From NCBI RefSeq assembly GCF_034190915.1, contig NW_026947543.1, forward strand, positions 2,356,001-2,420,000: a stretch of DNA of 64,000 nucleotides. Direction: 5' to 3'. Both the position numbers and the translations under genes were made by a program. How positions within the stretch are numbered: position 1 is the first letter of the stretch; each line of letters begins with the position of its first letter. The stretch comes from Cavia porcellus (taxonomy: Eukaryota; Chordata; Mammalia; Rodentia; Caviidae). Shown piece after piece: positions 36,182 to 49,450 of the stretch. Below the pieces are notes generated by a model. That model searched no databases. It worked only from the letters and a program-made list of their open reading frames with translations, and was not told the DNA's origin.

Positions 36182-36302
36182 ATGCTTGGCATGGTCGCTC
36201 ATGCCTATAATCCCAGCAATCTGGGTGCTGAGGTGGATGGATCCTTGGGAATTCCAGTCCATCGCTGGCTACGAATTTATCTCAAGGCCTCTTTCAACAA
36301 CT
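36182..36302 (+). mobile_element. B1-like SINE, unit 10
   Basis: Private changes are GGGAATTCCAGTCC (which creates an EcoRI word) and CCATCGCTGGCTACG. Confidence 0.72.
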
Positions 36303-37130
36303 ACATAAGATGCTGTTTCCAAAAAGAGGACAACAGAAAACTAGACACACTTGGTCTAGGTCCCGGGGTTCACTACATGAGTTGTGGAGTCTAAATATTC
36401 CATGCCATGAGAAATTACCTGGGATTTTTAGTGAAAGGGGCATTTGCATCCCTTTTCTAAGGGTTTCCCTTTCACCATGTTACATTTGAATTCTGGGAAA
36501 ACCTGCTGGTGACAAGCTATCTAGCATTATGTTCGTTTAGGTATTGAGCTAGTACCTCATGTTTAGTGTTCAGGGTTATGCTGGAATGGCTGCAGACCTC
36601 CTTGAAATAGCTATTGCAGACAAGTGAACCCCGAGGAAGCTGGATAGTTGAAGCAGGCACTCCAAATATTCATGCACTGCAAGGATTCACTTTCATTTTG
36701 GGACTCATCTTCTGGTTGCTGGCTTTTAGTGCTAACTGATACTACCATGGTGGCAGTAATCCAGCAGAGAATGCATGTATGGTTTGCAAGTCTGCTTCCC
36801 AAGCCACCAGAAACTTGGCAGAACACAAATCATTGTGGCATTTTCTTTCCTCCCCTGAAACATTTGACTTTCTAAGTTTGAAAATTGAATAGACTGGGCT
36901 AGTCAGGTTTGGACCCCATGTACCAGCAACAGAGCTAAAGACAGAGCCAATTACTTCCCTCCACTTGTCAAAATATGTCAAATTTGCTTGGTCACCACAA
37001 CTTCAAAGAAAATTCTGAGGCAACTTGGAGAGGTGAATCAAATACTGCCTGATTGGAATGGCTGTGGTTGCATGAGGTGGAAAGCTGCAGAGTTGGGCTG
37101 AAACTGTTCACAGAAATCCAGAGGCTTGTG

Positions 37131-37615
37131 GTTGCCAGGCAACCACACTGGGCTGAGATTGGCTGAACATCACTGTGAGGTGTATTTAGGCTCTAGGTTT
37201 GAAAATTTAAAAGACTGGGGTAGTCAAGTTTGGAACACATCGACCACAGACAGACCAAAAGGTCTTTCAATTACTTCCCTCCACTTCTCAAAATATGTCA
37301 AATTTTCTTGATCACTACAACTGTAAAAAAAATTCTGAGGCAACATAGAGAGGCTAATCAACTACTGCATGATTGGAATGTCTGTGGTTGTATGAGGTGG
37401 AAAGCTGCAGAGTTGGGCTGAAACAGTTCACAGAAAGCCACAAGCTTGTGGTTGCCAGGCAACCACACTGGGCTGTGATTGGCTGAGCACCATTGTGAGC
37501 TGGACTTTAGGCTCTAGGATACAAGTGTGCAGTAGGAGACCTGAGTCACAATGCTGGGCGTTGCCATGGAGACCTCAGTGGCACAGAGGACCTTGTAGGG
37601 CAAGATTTAAATAGG
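37131..37615 (+). promoter_or_regulatory. X-box / CCAAT / AP-1 cluster, unit 10
   Basis: X-boxes are at 37131-37143 and 37451-37463. Spacing is 320 because GAGGTGTATTTAGG lacks one base. The downstream boxes are intact. Confidence 0.56.
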
Positions 37616-40053
37616 ATGAATATTCTTGGCCTGGTATGCCACAGGATTCTCACTGAAGGCTTCACTGCTCAGAATTTGGGGATGGAAATGCTTGCCAATC
37701 TACACATGGATGTACTTTCAATGGGATATGAAATATGCCAGGGCCTGGCAGATGTTCTCTGACATGTCCTATCCTTGAGCATATGCTTTTCCCTTGTCAT
37801 GTCTGTCATTTGGCTGAGTCCTGTTCCCTAAGCTACTCAGTCAAGACTTGCTGGAATCATTCACCTGCAGTATAAGAGCTTTCTGTGAAATTTCTCAGCA
37901 GAAATCCTGTGCAAGCACATAGCTTTGGATATGAAAGACAGTGGTGGAAGTTGAATTTCAAGGGCAGATATTTGAAAACAATGAAACAAGCCCCGAATAA
38001 ATCTTTACATGTCTCCCAGTTGATTATGTTTGGAAATATGGGGGAAGATGGAGATCCAGATTGAGAAGAGTGAACACCCATTTCAAGGTACAAAAACCAG
38101 GGAAAAACATGGGAAAGCAAGAGAGCTGGTTAATTTGATGTAAAAATGTTTGATGATGAAAGGAAAATTATATTCTCATGGTGATTTAATCAGGCTGTAG
38201 CAGTGAAGTTCTCATGTTGGTTGTCCTATGTGTGGCCTTCTGCATTGGCCAGGGGATGCAGGACAGGAGATCTTCAAATAAATCTGGTGGAACACAAAAT
38301 AGTGAAAAAAATATCAATCTAAATCATGTGTATTCCTTCCCTTTGAGAACATATATGGATAATGTCTGGAGTTTCAAAAGAGAAAATGTCTATTGGGTCA
38401 TGGTTTCACCAATGAAATGGTCACTTCACATAACATTTTGCATTTTGCTTTCACAGTTGCTCATGTACTGGGCCTGAGTAAAGCAGAATGCAGAGTAAGC
38501 CTCATCAATAGTTGTGCATTCCATAAGTGGTTTTAAAAGGAGTGAAACCCTTTGGACCTAGTGCTTGTATTTAATTGGTTGATTGGTTTTTCAAATTGTT
38601 TGTTTTACAATTTTTAACTTTGGGAGTCAGGGAAGCCCTCACTCATAGTGATTTAGACCTCTCCAAAAGCTCTGAAGTTATTCATGTAACAGCTATTACA
38701 TGTTATAAGTTTCACCTATAAAAACTTGAAAGACTAACAGGCTCTGATACTTTTCATCTAAATTCAGTGTTGCGCTAAATTCAGTGTTGGACTTTTTTTT
38801 ACAAGTCCTTTGAAATGTGTCCTCCTCTAGTAACTGGTCGTGCTGGAATGTACTTTCTTGTGAAGACAGGATTTGAGCAAATTGACACAAGTACAGTTTG
38901 CCACTACTCTGGACACCTGGTTAAATATCGAGTTGCCTAAATGGTGTGTGTTTTACTTTGATCTCTGCTCACACTTTGCTCATACAGTTAGAACCACAGG
39001 GCTCCAGGCCATAGCGTTCTAGGCCTAAACAAGAAAATTTCCATTCCGTTTTGGGAGTTCATTCGTCTCTCATAATTACTTTTTCCACAAATGTGTGCTT
39101 CAGGAGAGTCCCTGTCTAAATGTGGAGAGGCCTATTTTCATTCACTCACTTTCAGACTTTCTAAGATTTTCAGTTACTAGAGGTTTGCCCAGACTTGCCA
39201 TTGTCAAGGGACAGTGCACTTCACTTGAAGTTGTGCAGTATTACTTCATGTGTCTCCGTGGAAATTCCACCAATGGGAAACTCTTGCTGTAGTCATCTCC
39301 AAGTGTTTCTGCGTAAGAAAATATAACTAACAAAGGATGTGGTTTCAAGCAGAATGAGGAATGGAGGGATAATCTTTATTTCAGTGCAGGTTGACCTTTC
39401 AAAGAAACAGTAATTCCTATGAAATAGGAGGTAAAATCTTTTGTAAAGAGACATGGATATGACATCCTCAACTTTATGTCACATTTTTTAAAAAGCCAAG
39501 GGCATTTGAGAAATTCTTGGCTGCTGAATTGTCCCTTTTTTCAAATTTCTCTTAGGTAAGACACTCCAGTTTCTTCAAACCATGGTACTGTTCCTTCCAT
39601 GTAAAAAACCAAAGCAAAAAACAAAATAAATTAAACAAAACCCATCAAATTACATTTGAGAGCACACAATTGCTCAGCAGGCCCACTATTCAAGAAGCTA
39701 GAGGTACAGAAGCCTCAGCCTTCAGCCCATGGCCTGAAGTTTTGTCTCTATCATGGCCCCTCAATTCCCTGGCATGTCCACATTAACTCATGAATCTTTA
39801 CTCATTTCCTCTTCAAATGCACAGGATCCAATATATTTGAACCCTGTTCACCTGGGCTGTAATCATCCAAGAACACACCAGAGGAAGGGCAGCCACCCCC
39901 TTGCCTGGGGCCTTGTAGCTTATCACAATAGAAATGGAAACCTGAACAAGGGGAGCCAAAACAAAGAGAGGAATATTCCTAAAGTCTGAAACACAGAAGC
40001 TACCTATAGACAAGTAGTGGGATTTCACAAATTATGTAAGAATCTCTGTGCAC

Positions 40054-40174
40054 ATGCCTGTAATGGTCGCTCCTGCCTATAATCCCAGCAATCTGGGGGC
40101 TGAGGTGGATGGATCCTTGGGAGTTCGAGTCCATCGTGGGCTATGAATTTATCTCAAGGCCTCTTTCAACAACT
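40054..40174 (+). mobile_element. B1-like SINE, unit 11
   Basis: The B box reads AGTTCGAGTCC, the canonical pol III form, unlike most units. The head is altered to CATGCCTGTAATGGTCGC. Confidence 0.75.
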
Positions 40175-41002
40175 ACATAAGATGCTGTTTCCAAAAAGAG
40201 GACAACAGAAAACTAGACACACTTGGTCTAGGGCCCGGGGTTCACTACATGAGTTGTGGAGTCTAAATATTCCATGCCATGAGAAAATACCTGGGATTTT
40301 TAGTGAAAGGGGCATTTGCATCCCTTTTCTAAGGGTTTCCCTTTCACCATGTTACATTTAAATTCTGGGAAAACCTGCTGGTGACAAGCTATCTAGCATT
40401 ATGTTGGTTTAGGTATTGAGCTAGTACCTCTTGTTTACTGTTCAGGGTTATGCTGGAATGGCTGCAGACCTCCGTGAAATAGCTATTGCAGACAAGTGAA
40501 CCCCGAGGAAGCTGGATAGTTGAAGTAGGCACTCCAAATATTCATGCACTGCAAGGATTCACTTTCATTTTGGGACTCATCTTCTGGTTGCTGGCTTTTA
40601 GTGCTAACTGATACTACCATGGTGGCAGTAATCCAGCAGAGACTGCATGTATGGTTTGCAGGTTTGCTTCCCAAGCCACCAGAAACTTGGCAGAACACAA
40701 ATCATTGTGGCATTTTCTTTTCTCCCCTGAAACATTTGGCTTCCTAAGTTTGAAAATTGAATAGACTGGGCTAGTCAGGTTTGGACCCCATGTACCACCA
40801 ACAGAGCTAAAGACAGAGCCAATTACTTCCCTCCACTTGTCCAAATATGTCAAATTTGCTTGGTCACCACAACTTCAAAGAAAATTCTGAGGCCACTTAG
40901 GGAGGTGAATCAAATACTGACTGATTGGAATGGCTGCGGTTGTATGAGGTGGAAAGCTACAGAGTTGGGCTGAAACTGTTCACAGAAATCCACAGGCTTG
41001 TG

Positions 41003-41488
41003 GTTGCCAGGCAAGCACACTGGGCTGAGATTGGCTGAACATCACTGTGAGGTGCATTTTAGGCTCTAAGTTTGAAAATATAAAAGACTGGGGTAGTCAA
41101 GTTTGGAACACATCGACCACAGACAGACCAAAAGGTCTTTCAATTACTTCCCTCCACTTCTCAAAATATGTCAAATTTTCTTGATCACTACAACTGTAAA
41201 AAAAATTCTGAGGCAACATTGAGAGGCTAATCAACTACTGCATGATTGGAATGTCTGTGGTTGTATGAGGTGGAAAGCTGCAGAGTTGGGCTGAAACAGT
41301 TCACAGAAAGCCACAAGCTTGTGGTTGCCAGGCAACCACACTGGGCTGTGATTGGCTGAGCACCATTGTGAGCTGGACTTTAGGCTCTAGGATACAAGTG
41401 TGCAGTAGGAGACCTGAGTCACAATGCTGGGCGTTGCCATGGAGACCTCAGTGGCACAGAGGACCTTGTAGGGCAAGATTTAAATAGG
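41003..41488 (+). promoter_or_regulatory. X-box / CCAAT / AP-1 cluster, unit 11
   Basis: The first X-box (41003-41015) is changed to GTTGCCAGGCAAG. The second (41324-41336) is intact, as are both CCAAT boxes, TGAGTCA and the third X-box. Confidence 0.54.
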
Positions 41489-43927
41489 ATGAATATTCTT
41501 GGCCTGGTATGCCACAGGATTCTCACTGAAGGCTTCACTGCTCAGAATTTGGGGATGGAAATGCTTGCCAATCTACACATGGATGTACTTTCAATGGGAT
41601 ATGAAATATGCCAGGGCCTGGCAGATGTTCTCTGACATGTCCTATCCTTGAGCATATGCTTTTCCCTTGTCATGTCTGTCATTTGGCTGAGTCCTGTTCC
41701 CTAAGCTACTCAGTCAAGACTTGCTGGAATCATTCACCTGCAGTATAAGAGCTTTCTGTGAAATTTCTCAGCAGAAATCCTGTGCAAGCACATAGCTTTG
41801 GATATGAAAGACAGTGGTGGAAGTTGAATTTCAAGGGCAGATATTTGAAAACAATGAAACAAGCCCCGAATAAATCTTTACATGTCTCCCAGTTGATTAT
41901 GTTTGGAAATATGGGGGAAGATGGAGATCCAGATTGAGAAGAGTGAACACCCATTTCAAGGTACAAAAACCAGGGAAAAACATGGGAAAGCAAGAGAGCT
42001 GGTTAATTTGATGTAAAAATGTTTGATGATGAAAGGAAAATTATATTCTCATGGTGATTTAATCAGGCTGTAGCAGTGAAGTTCTCATGTTGGTTGTCCT
42101 ATGTGTGGCCTTCTGCATTGGCCAGGGGATGCAGGACAGGAGATCTTCAAATAAATCTGGTGGAACACAAAATAGTGAAAAAAATATCAATCTAAATCAT
42201 GTGTATTCCTTCCCTTTGAGAACATATATGGATAATGTCTGGAGTTTCAAAAGAGAAAATGTCTATTGGGTCATGGTTTCACCAATGAAATGGTCACTTC
42301 ACATAACATTTTGCATTTTGCTTTCACAGTTGCTCATGTACTGGGCCTGAGTAAAGCAGAATGCAGAGTAAGCCTCATCAATAGTTGTGCATTCCATAAG
42401 TGGTTTTAAAAGGAGTGAAACCCTTTGGACCTAGTGCTTGTATTTAATTGGTTGATTGGTTTTTCAAATTGTTTGTTTTACAATTTTTAACTTTGGGAGT
42501 CAGGGAAGCCCTCACTCATAGTGATTTAGACCTCTCCAAAAGCTCTGAAGTTATTCATGTAACAGCTATTACATGTTATAAGTTTCACCTATAAAAACTT
42601 GAAAGACTAACAGGCTCTGATACTTTTCATCTAAATTCAGTGTTGCGCTAAATTCAGTGTTGGACTTTTTTTTACAAGTCCTTTGAAATGTGTCCTCCTC
42701 TAGTAACTGGTCGTGCTGGAATGTACTTTCTTGTGAAGACAGGATTTGAGCAAATTGACACAAGTACAGTTTGCCACTACTCTGGACACCTGGTTAAATA
42801 TCGAGTTGCCTAAATGGTGTGTGTTTTACTTTGATCTCTGCTCACACTTTGCTCATACAGTTAGAACCACAGGGCTCCAGGCCATAGCGTTCTAGGCCTA
42901 AACAAGAAAATTTCCATTCCGTTTTGGGAGTTCATTCGTCTCTCATAATTACTTTTTCCACAAATGTGTGCTTCAGGAGAGTCCCTGTCTAAATGTGGAG
43001 AGGCCTATTTTCATTCACTCACTTTCAGACTTTCTAAGATTTTCAGTTACTAGAGGTTTGCCCAGACTTGCCATTGTCAAGGGACAGTGCACTTCACTTG
43101 AAGTTGTGCAGTATTACTTCATGTGTCTCCGTGGAAATTCCACCAATGGGAAACTCTTGCTGTAGTCATCTCCAAGTGTTTCTGCGTAAGAAAATATAAC
43201 TAACAAAGGATGTGGTTTCAAGCAGAATGAGGAATGGAGGGATAATCTTTATTTCAGTGCAGGTTGACCTTTCAAAGAAACAGTAATTCCTATGAAATAG
43301 GAGGTAAAATCTTTTGTAAAGAGACATGGATATGACATCCTCAACTTTATGTCACATTTTTTAAAAAGCCAAGGGCATTTGAGAAATTCTTGGCTGCTGA
43401 ATTGTCCCTTTTTTCAAATTTCTCTTAGGTAAGACACTCCAGTTTCTTCAAACCATGGTACTGTTCCTTCCATGTAAAAAACCAAAGCAAAAAACAAAAT
43501 AAATTAAAACAAAACCCATCAAATTACATTTGAGAGCACACAATTGCTCAGCAGGCCCACTATTCAAGAAGCTAGAGGTACAGAAGCCTCAGCCTTCAGC
43601 CCATGGCCTGAAGTTTTGTCTCTATCATGGCCCCTCAATTCCCTGGCATGTCCACATTAACTCATGAATCTTTACTCATTTCCTCTTCAAATGCACAGGA
43701 TCCAATATATTTGAACCCTGTTCACCTGGGCTGTAATCATCCAAGAACACACCAGAGGAAGGGCAGCCACCCCCTTGCCTGGGGCCTTGTAGCTTATCAC
43801 AATAGAAATGGAAACCTGAACAAGGGGAGCCAAAACAAAGAGAGGAATATTCCTAAAGTCTGAAACACAGAAGCTACCTATAGACAAGTAGTGGGATTTC
43901 ACAAATTATGTAAGAATCTCTGTGCAC

Positions 43928-44048
43928 ATGCCTGTAATGGTCGCTCATGCCTATAATCCCAGCAATCTGGGGGCTGAGGTGGATGGATCCTTGGGAGTTC
44001 GAGTCCATCGTGGGCTATGAATTTATCTCAAGGCCTCTTTCAACAACT
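43928..44048 (+). mobile_element. B1-like SINE, unit 12
   Basis: It has the same altered head and the same canonical AGTTCGAGTCC B box as unit 11. Confidence 0.75.
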
Positions 44049-44876
44049 ACATAAGATGCTGTTTCCAAAAAGAGGACAACAGAAAACTAGACACACTTGG
44101 TCTAGGGCCCGGGGTTCACTACATGAGTTGTGGAGTCTAAATATTCCATGCCATGAGAAAATACCTGGGATTTTTAGTGAAAGGGGCATTTGCATCCCTT
44201 TTCTAAGGGTTTCCCTTTCACCATGTTACATTTAAATTCTGGGAAAACCTGCTGGTGACAAGCTATCTAGCATTATGTTGGTTTAGGTATTGAGCTAGTA
44301 CCTCTTGTTTACTGTTCAGGGTTATGCTGGAATGGCTGCAGACCTCCGTGAAATAGCTATTGCAGACAAGTGAACCCCGAGGAAGCTGGATAGTTGAAGT
44401 AGGCACTCCAAATATTCATGCACTGCAAGGATTCACTTTCATTTTGGGACTCATCTTCTGGTTGCTGGCTTTTAGTGCTAACTGATACTACCATGGTGGC
44501 AGTAATCCAGCAGAGACTGCATGTATGGTTTGCAGGTTTGCTTCCCAAGCCACCAGAAACTTGGCAGAACACAAATCATTGTGGCATTTTCTTTTCTCCC
44601 CTGAAACATTTGGCTTCCTAAGTTTGAAAATTGAATAGACTGGGCTAGTCAGGTTTGGACCACATGTACCACCAACAGAGCTAAAGACAGAGCCAATTAC
44701 TTCCCTCCACTTGTCCAAATATGTCAAATTTGCTTGGTCACCACAACTTCAAAGAAAATTCTGAGGCCACTTAGGGAGGTGAATCAAATACTGCCTGATT
44801 GGAATGGCTGCGGTTGTATGAGGTGGAAAGCTACAGAGTTGGGCTGAAACTGTTCACAGAAATCCACAGGCTTGTG

Positions 44877-45362
44877 GTTGCCAGGCAAGCACACTGGGCT
44901 GAGATTGGCTGAACATCACTGTGAGGTGCATTTTAGGCTCTAAGTTTGAAAATATAAAAGACTGGGGTAGTCAAGTTTGGAACACATCGACCACAGACAG
45001 ACCAAAAGGTCTTTCAATTACTTCCCTCCACTTCTCAAAATATGTCAAATTTTCTTGATCACTACAACTGTAAAAAAAATTCTGAGGCAACATAGAGAGG
45101 CTAATCAAATACTGCATGATTGGAATGGCTGTGGTTGTATGAGGTGGAAAGCTGCAGAGTTGGGGTGAAACAGTTCACAGAAAGCCACAAGCTTGTGGTT
45201 GCCAGGCAACCACACTGGGCTGTGATTGGCTGAGCACCATTGTGAGCTGGACTTTAGGCTCTAGGATACAAGTGTGCAGTAGGAGACCTGAGTCACAATG
45301 CTGGGCGTTGCCATGGAGAACTCAGTGGCACAGAGGACCTTGTAGGGCAAGATTTAAATAGG
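44877..45362 (+). promoter_or_regulatory. X-box / CCAAT / AP-1 cluster, unit 12
   Basis: The first X-box (44877-44889) has the same C-to-G change as unit 11, showing that the change predates their duplication. The second is at 45198-45210. The remaining boxes are intact. Confidence 0.54.
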
Positions 45363-47799
45363 ATGAATATTCTTGGCCTGGTATGCCACAGCATTCTCAC
45401 TGAAGGCTTCACTGCTCCGAATTTGGGGATGGAAATGTTTGCCAATCTACACATGGATGTACTTTCAATGGGATATGAAATATGCCAGGGCCTGGAAGAT
45501 ATTCTCTGACATGTCCTATCCTTGAGCATATGCTCTTCCCTTGTCATGTCTGTCATTTGGCTGAGTCCTGTTCCCTAAGCTATTCAGTCAAGGCTTGCTG
45601 GAATCATTCACCTGCAGTATAAGAGCTTTCTGTGAAATTTCTCAGCAGAAATCCTGTGCAAGCACATAGCTTTGGATATGAGAGACAGTGGTGGAAGTTG
45701 AATTTCAAGGGCAGATATTTGAAAACAATGAAACAAGCCCCGAATAAGATCTTTACATGTTTCCCAGATGAATATGTTTGGAAATACGGGGGAAGATGGA
45801 GATCAAGTGTGAGAAGAGTGCACACGCATTTCAAGGTACAAAAACCATTGAAAAACACGGGAAAGCCAGAGAGCTGGTTAATTTGATGTAAAAATCTTTG
45901 ATGATGAAAGGAAAATTATATTCTCATGGTGATTTAATCAGGCTGTAGCAGTGAAGTTCTCATGTTGGTTGTCCTATGTGTGGCCTTCTGCATTGGGCAG
46001 TGGATGCAGGACAGGAGATCTTCCAATAAATCTGGTGGAACACAAAATAGTGAAAAAATATCAATCTAAATCCTGTGTATTCCTTCCCTTTGAGAACATA
46101 TAAGGATAATGTCCGGAGTTTCAAAAGAGAAAATGTCTATTGGGTCATGGTTTCACCAATGAAATGGTCACTTCACATAACATTATGAATTTTGCTTGCA
46201 CAGTTGCTCATGTACCGGGCCTGAGTAAAGCAGAATGCAGAGTAAGCCTCATCAATAGTTGTGCATTCCATAAGTGGTTTTAAAACCAGTGAAACCCTTT
46301 GGACCTAGTGTTTGTATTTAATTGGTTGATTGGTTTTTCAAATTGTTTGTTTTACTATTTTTAACTTTGGGAGTCAGGGAAGCCCTCACTCATAGTGATT
46401 TAGACCTCTCCAAAATCTCTGAAGTTATTCATGTAACAGCTATTACATGTTATAAGTTTCTCCTATTAAACCTTGAAAGACTAACAGACTCTGCTACTTT
46501 TCATCTAAATTCAGTGTTGCGCTAAATTCAGTGTTGGACTTTATTTACAAGTCCTTTGAAATGTGTCCTCCTATAGTCACTGGTCGTGCTGGAATGTACT
46601 TTCTTGTGAAGGCAGGATTTGAGCAAATTGACACAAGTACAGTTTGCCATTACTCTGGACACCTGGTTAAATATCGAGTTCCCTAAATGGTGTGTGTTTT
46701 ACTTTGATCTCTGCTCACACTTTGCTCATCCAGTTAGAACCACAGGGCCCAGGTCATAGCGTTCTAGGCTTAAACAAGAAAATTTCCATTCCGTTTTGGG
46801 AGTTCATTCATCTCTCATAATTACTTTTTCCACAAATGTGTGCTTCAGGAGAGTCCCTGTCTAAATGTGGAGAGGCCCATTTTCATTCACTCACTTTCAG
46901 ACTTTCTAAGATTTTCAGTTACTAGAGGTTTTCCCAGACTTGCCATTGTCAGAGGACAGTGCACTTCACTTGAAGTTGTGCAGTATTACTTCATGTGTCT
47001 CCATGGAAATTCCACCAATGGGAAACTCTTGCTGTAGTCATCTCCAAGTGTTTCTGCGTAAGAAAATATAACTAACAAAGGATGTGGTTTCAAGCAGAAT
47101 GAGGAATGGAGGGATAATCTTTATTTCAGTGCAGGTTGACCTTTCAAAGAAACAGTAATTCCTATGAAATAGGAGGTAAAATCTTTTGTAAAGAGACATG
47201 GATATGACATCCTCAACTTTATGTCACATTTTTTAAAAAGCCAAGGGCATTTGAGAAATTCTTGGCTCCTGAATTGTCCCTTTTTTCAAATTTCTCTTAG
47301 GTAAGACACTCCAGTTTCTTCAAACCATGGTACTGTTCCTTCCATGTAAAAAACCAAAGCAAAAAACAAAATAAATTAAAACAAAACCCATCAAATTACA
47401 TTTGAGAGCACACAATTGCTCAGCAGGCCCACTATTCAAGAAGCTAGAGGTACAGAAGCCTCAGCCTTCAGCCCATGGCCTGAAGTTTTGTCTCTATCAT
47501 GGCCCCTCAATTCCCTGGCATGTCCACATTAACTCATGACTCTTTACTCATTTCCTCTTCAAATGCACAGGATCCAATATATTTGAACCCTGTTCACCTG
47601 GGCTGTAATTATCCAAGGACACACCAGTGGAAGGGCAGCCATCCCCTTGCCTGGGGCCTTGGAGCTTATCACAATAGAAATGGAAACCTGAACAAGGGGA
47701 GCCAAAACAAAGAGAGGAATATTCCTAAAGTCTGAAACAAAGAAGCTACCTATAGACCAGTAGTGGGATTTCACAAATTATGTAAGAATCTCTGTGTAC

Positions 47800-47920
47800 A
47801 TGCTTGGAATGGTCGCTCATGCCTATAATCCCAGCAATCTGGGGGCTGAGGTGGATGGATCCTTGGGAGTTCCAGTCCATCGTGGGCTACGAATTTATCT
47901 CAAGGCCACTTTCAACAACT
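47800..47920 (+). mobile_element. B1-like SINE, unit 13
   Basis: The head reads GTACATGCTTGGAATGG, and GGCCACTTTC replaces GGCCTCTTTC at the 3' end. Confidence 0.72.
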
Positions 47921-48488
47921 ACATAAGATGCTGTTTCCAAAAAGACGACAACAGAAAACTAGACACACTTGGTCTAGGTCCCGGGGTTCACTACATGAGT
48001 TGTGGAGTCTAAATATTCCATGCCATGAGAAAATACCTGGGATTTTTAGTGAAAGGGGCATTTGCATCCCTTTTCTAAGGGTTTCCCTTTCACCATGTTA
48101 CATTTGAATTCTGGGAAAACCTTCTGGTGACAAGCTATCTAGCATTATGTTGGTTTAGGTATTGAGCTAGTACCTCATGTTTAGTGTTCAGGGTTATGCT
48201 GGAATGGCTGCAGACCTCCTTGAAATAGCTATTGCAGACATGTGAACCCCGAGGAAGCTGGATAGTTGAAGCAGGCACTCCAAACATTCATGCACTGCAG
48301 GGATTCACTTTCATTTTGGGACTCATCTTCTGGAGGCTGGCTTTTAGTGCTAACTGATACTACCATCGTGGCAGTAATCCAGCAGAGACTGAATGTATGG
48401 TTTGCAAATTTGCTTCCCAAGCCACCAGAAACTTGGCAGAACACAAATCATTGTGGCATTTTCTTTCCTCCCCTGAAATATGTGGCTT

Positions 48489-48808
48489 TCTAAGTTTGAA
48501 AATTGAATAGACTGGGCTATTCAGGTTTGGACCTCATGTACCACCAACAGAGCTAAAAACAGAGCCAATTACTTCCCTCCACTTGTCAAAATATGTCAAA
48601 TTTGCTTGGTCACCACAACTTCAAAAAATTCTGAGGCAACTTAGAGAGGTGAATCAAATACTGCCTGATTGGAATGGCTGTGTTTGTATGAGGTGGAAAG
48701 CTGCAGAGTTGGGCTGAAACTGTTCACAGAAATCCACAGGCTTGTGGTTGCCAGGCAACCACACTTGGCTGAGATTGGCTGAACATCACTGTGAGGTGGA
48801 TTTCAAGC
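48489..48808 (+). repeat. 321-bp subrepeat, first of three (unit 13)
   Basis: This is a copy a type, slightly shortened by losses in ACTTCAAAAAATTCTG. Its palindrome is at 48747-48759. Confidence 0.9.
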
Positions 48809-49129
48809 TCTAGGTTTGAAAATTTAAAAGACTGGTGTAGTCAAGTTTGGAACACATCGACCACAGACAGACCAAAAGGTCTTTCAATTACTTCCCTCCA
48901 CTTCTCAAAATATGTCAAATTTTCTTGATCACTACAATTGTAAAAAAAATTCTGAGGCAACATAGAGAGGCGAATCAAATACTGCATGATTGGAATGGCT
49001 GTGTTTGTAGGAGGTGGAAAGGTGCAGAGTTGGGCTGAAACAGTTCACAGAAATCCATAGGCTTGTGGTTGCCAGGCAACCACACTGGCCTGAGATTGGC
49101 TGAACATCACTGTGAGGTGGATTTTAGGC
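48809..49129 (+). repeat. 321-bp subrepeat, chimeric middle copy (unit 13)
   Basis: It begins as copy b (ACACATCGACCACAGACAG, AAACAGTTCACAG) and ends as copy a (ATCCATAGGCTTG, GAGATTGGCTGAACATCAC, GTGAGGTGGATTTTAGGC). The switch lies between about 49040 and 49060. This is the structure expected from unequal crossing-over between copy b of one unit and copy a of another. Its palindrome is at 49068-49080. Confidence 0.92.
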
Positions 49130-49450
49130 TCTAGGTTTGAAAATTTAAAAGACTGGTGTAGTCAAATTTGGAACACATCGACCACAGACAGACCAAAAGG
49201 TCTTTCAATTACTTCCCTCCACTTCTCAAAATATGTCAAATTTTCTTGATCACTACAACTGTAAAAAAAATTCTGAGGCAACATAGAGAGGCTAATCAAA
49301 TACTGCATGATTGGAATGGCTGTGTTAGTAGGAGGTGGAAAGCTGCAGAGTTTGGCTGAAACAGTTCACAGAAAGCCACAAGCTTGTGGTTGCCAGGCAA
49401 CCACACTGGGCTGTGATTGGCTGAGCACCATTGTGAGCTGGACTTTATTC
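49130..49450 (+). repeat. 321-bp subrepeat, third of three (unit 13)
   Basis: This is a copy b type throughout, with its palindrome at 49389-49401. GGCTGTGTTAGTAGGAGG resembles the GGCTGTGTTTGTAGGAGG of the middle copy, which suggests they share a recent parent. Confidence 0.9.

Larger units (their letters stand above)
34709..38581 (+). repeat. Array unit 10 (family B)
   Basis: The left part is like unit 9. From about 37.2 kb to its end it is nearly identical to unit 11, including a 1-base deletion (CGAATAAATCTTTAC) that shifts the 84-codon frame, and AAAAGGAGTG in place of AAAACCAGTG, which destroys a palindrome. Confidence 0.95.
38582..42454 (+). repeat. Array unit 11 (family B, recent duplicate)
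   Basis: It is nearly identical to unit 12 from its start to about 41.1 kb. The few differences I can see are one A in the A-rich tract, TCCTGCC versus TCATGCC, ACCCCATG versus ACCACATG, and ACTGACTG versus ACTGCCTG. The downstream part matches unit 10. Confidence 0.96.
42455..46328 (+). repeat. Array unit 12 (family B, recent duplicate)
   Basis: It matches unit 11 almost base for base up to about 44.97 kb, then diverges (AAATACTGCATGATTGG versus AACTACTGC, GGAGAACTCAG versus GGAGACCTCAG). The 84-codon frame is open here (45632-45886). Confidence 0.96.
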
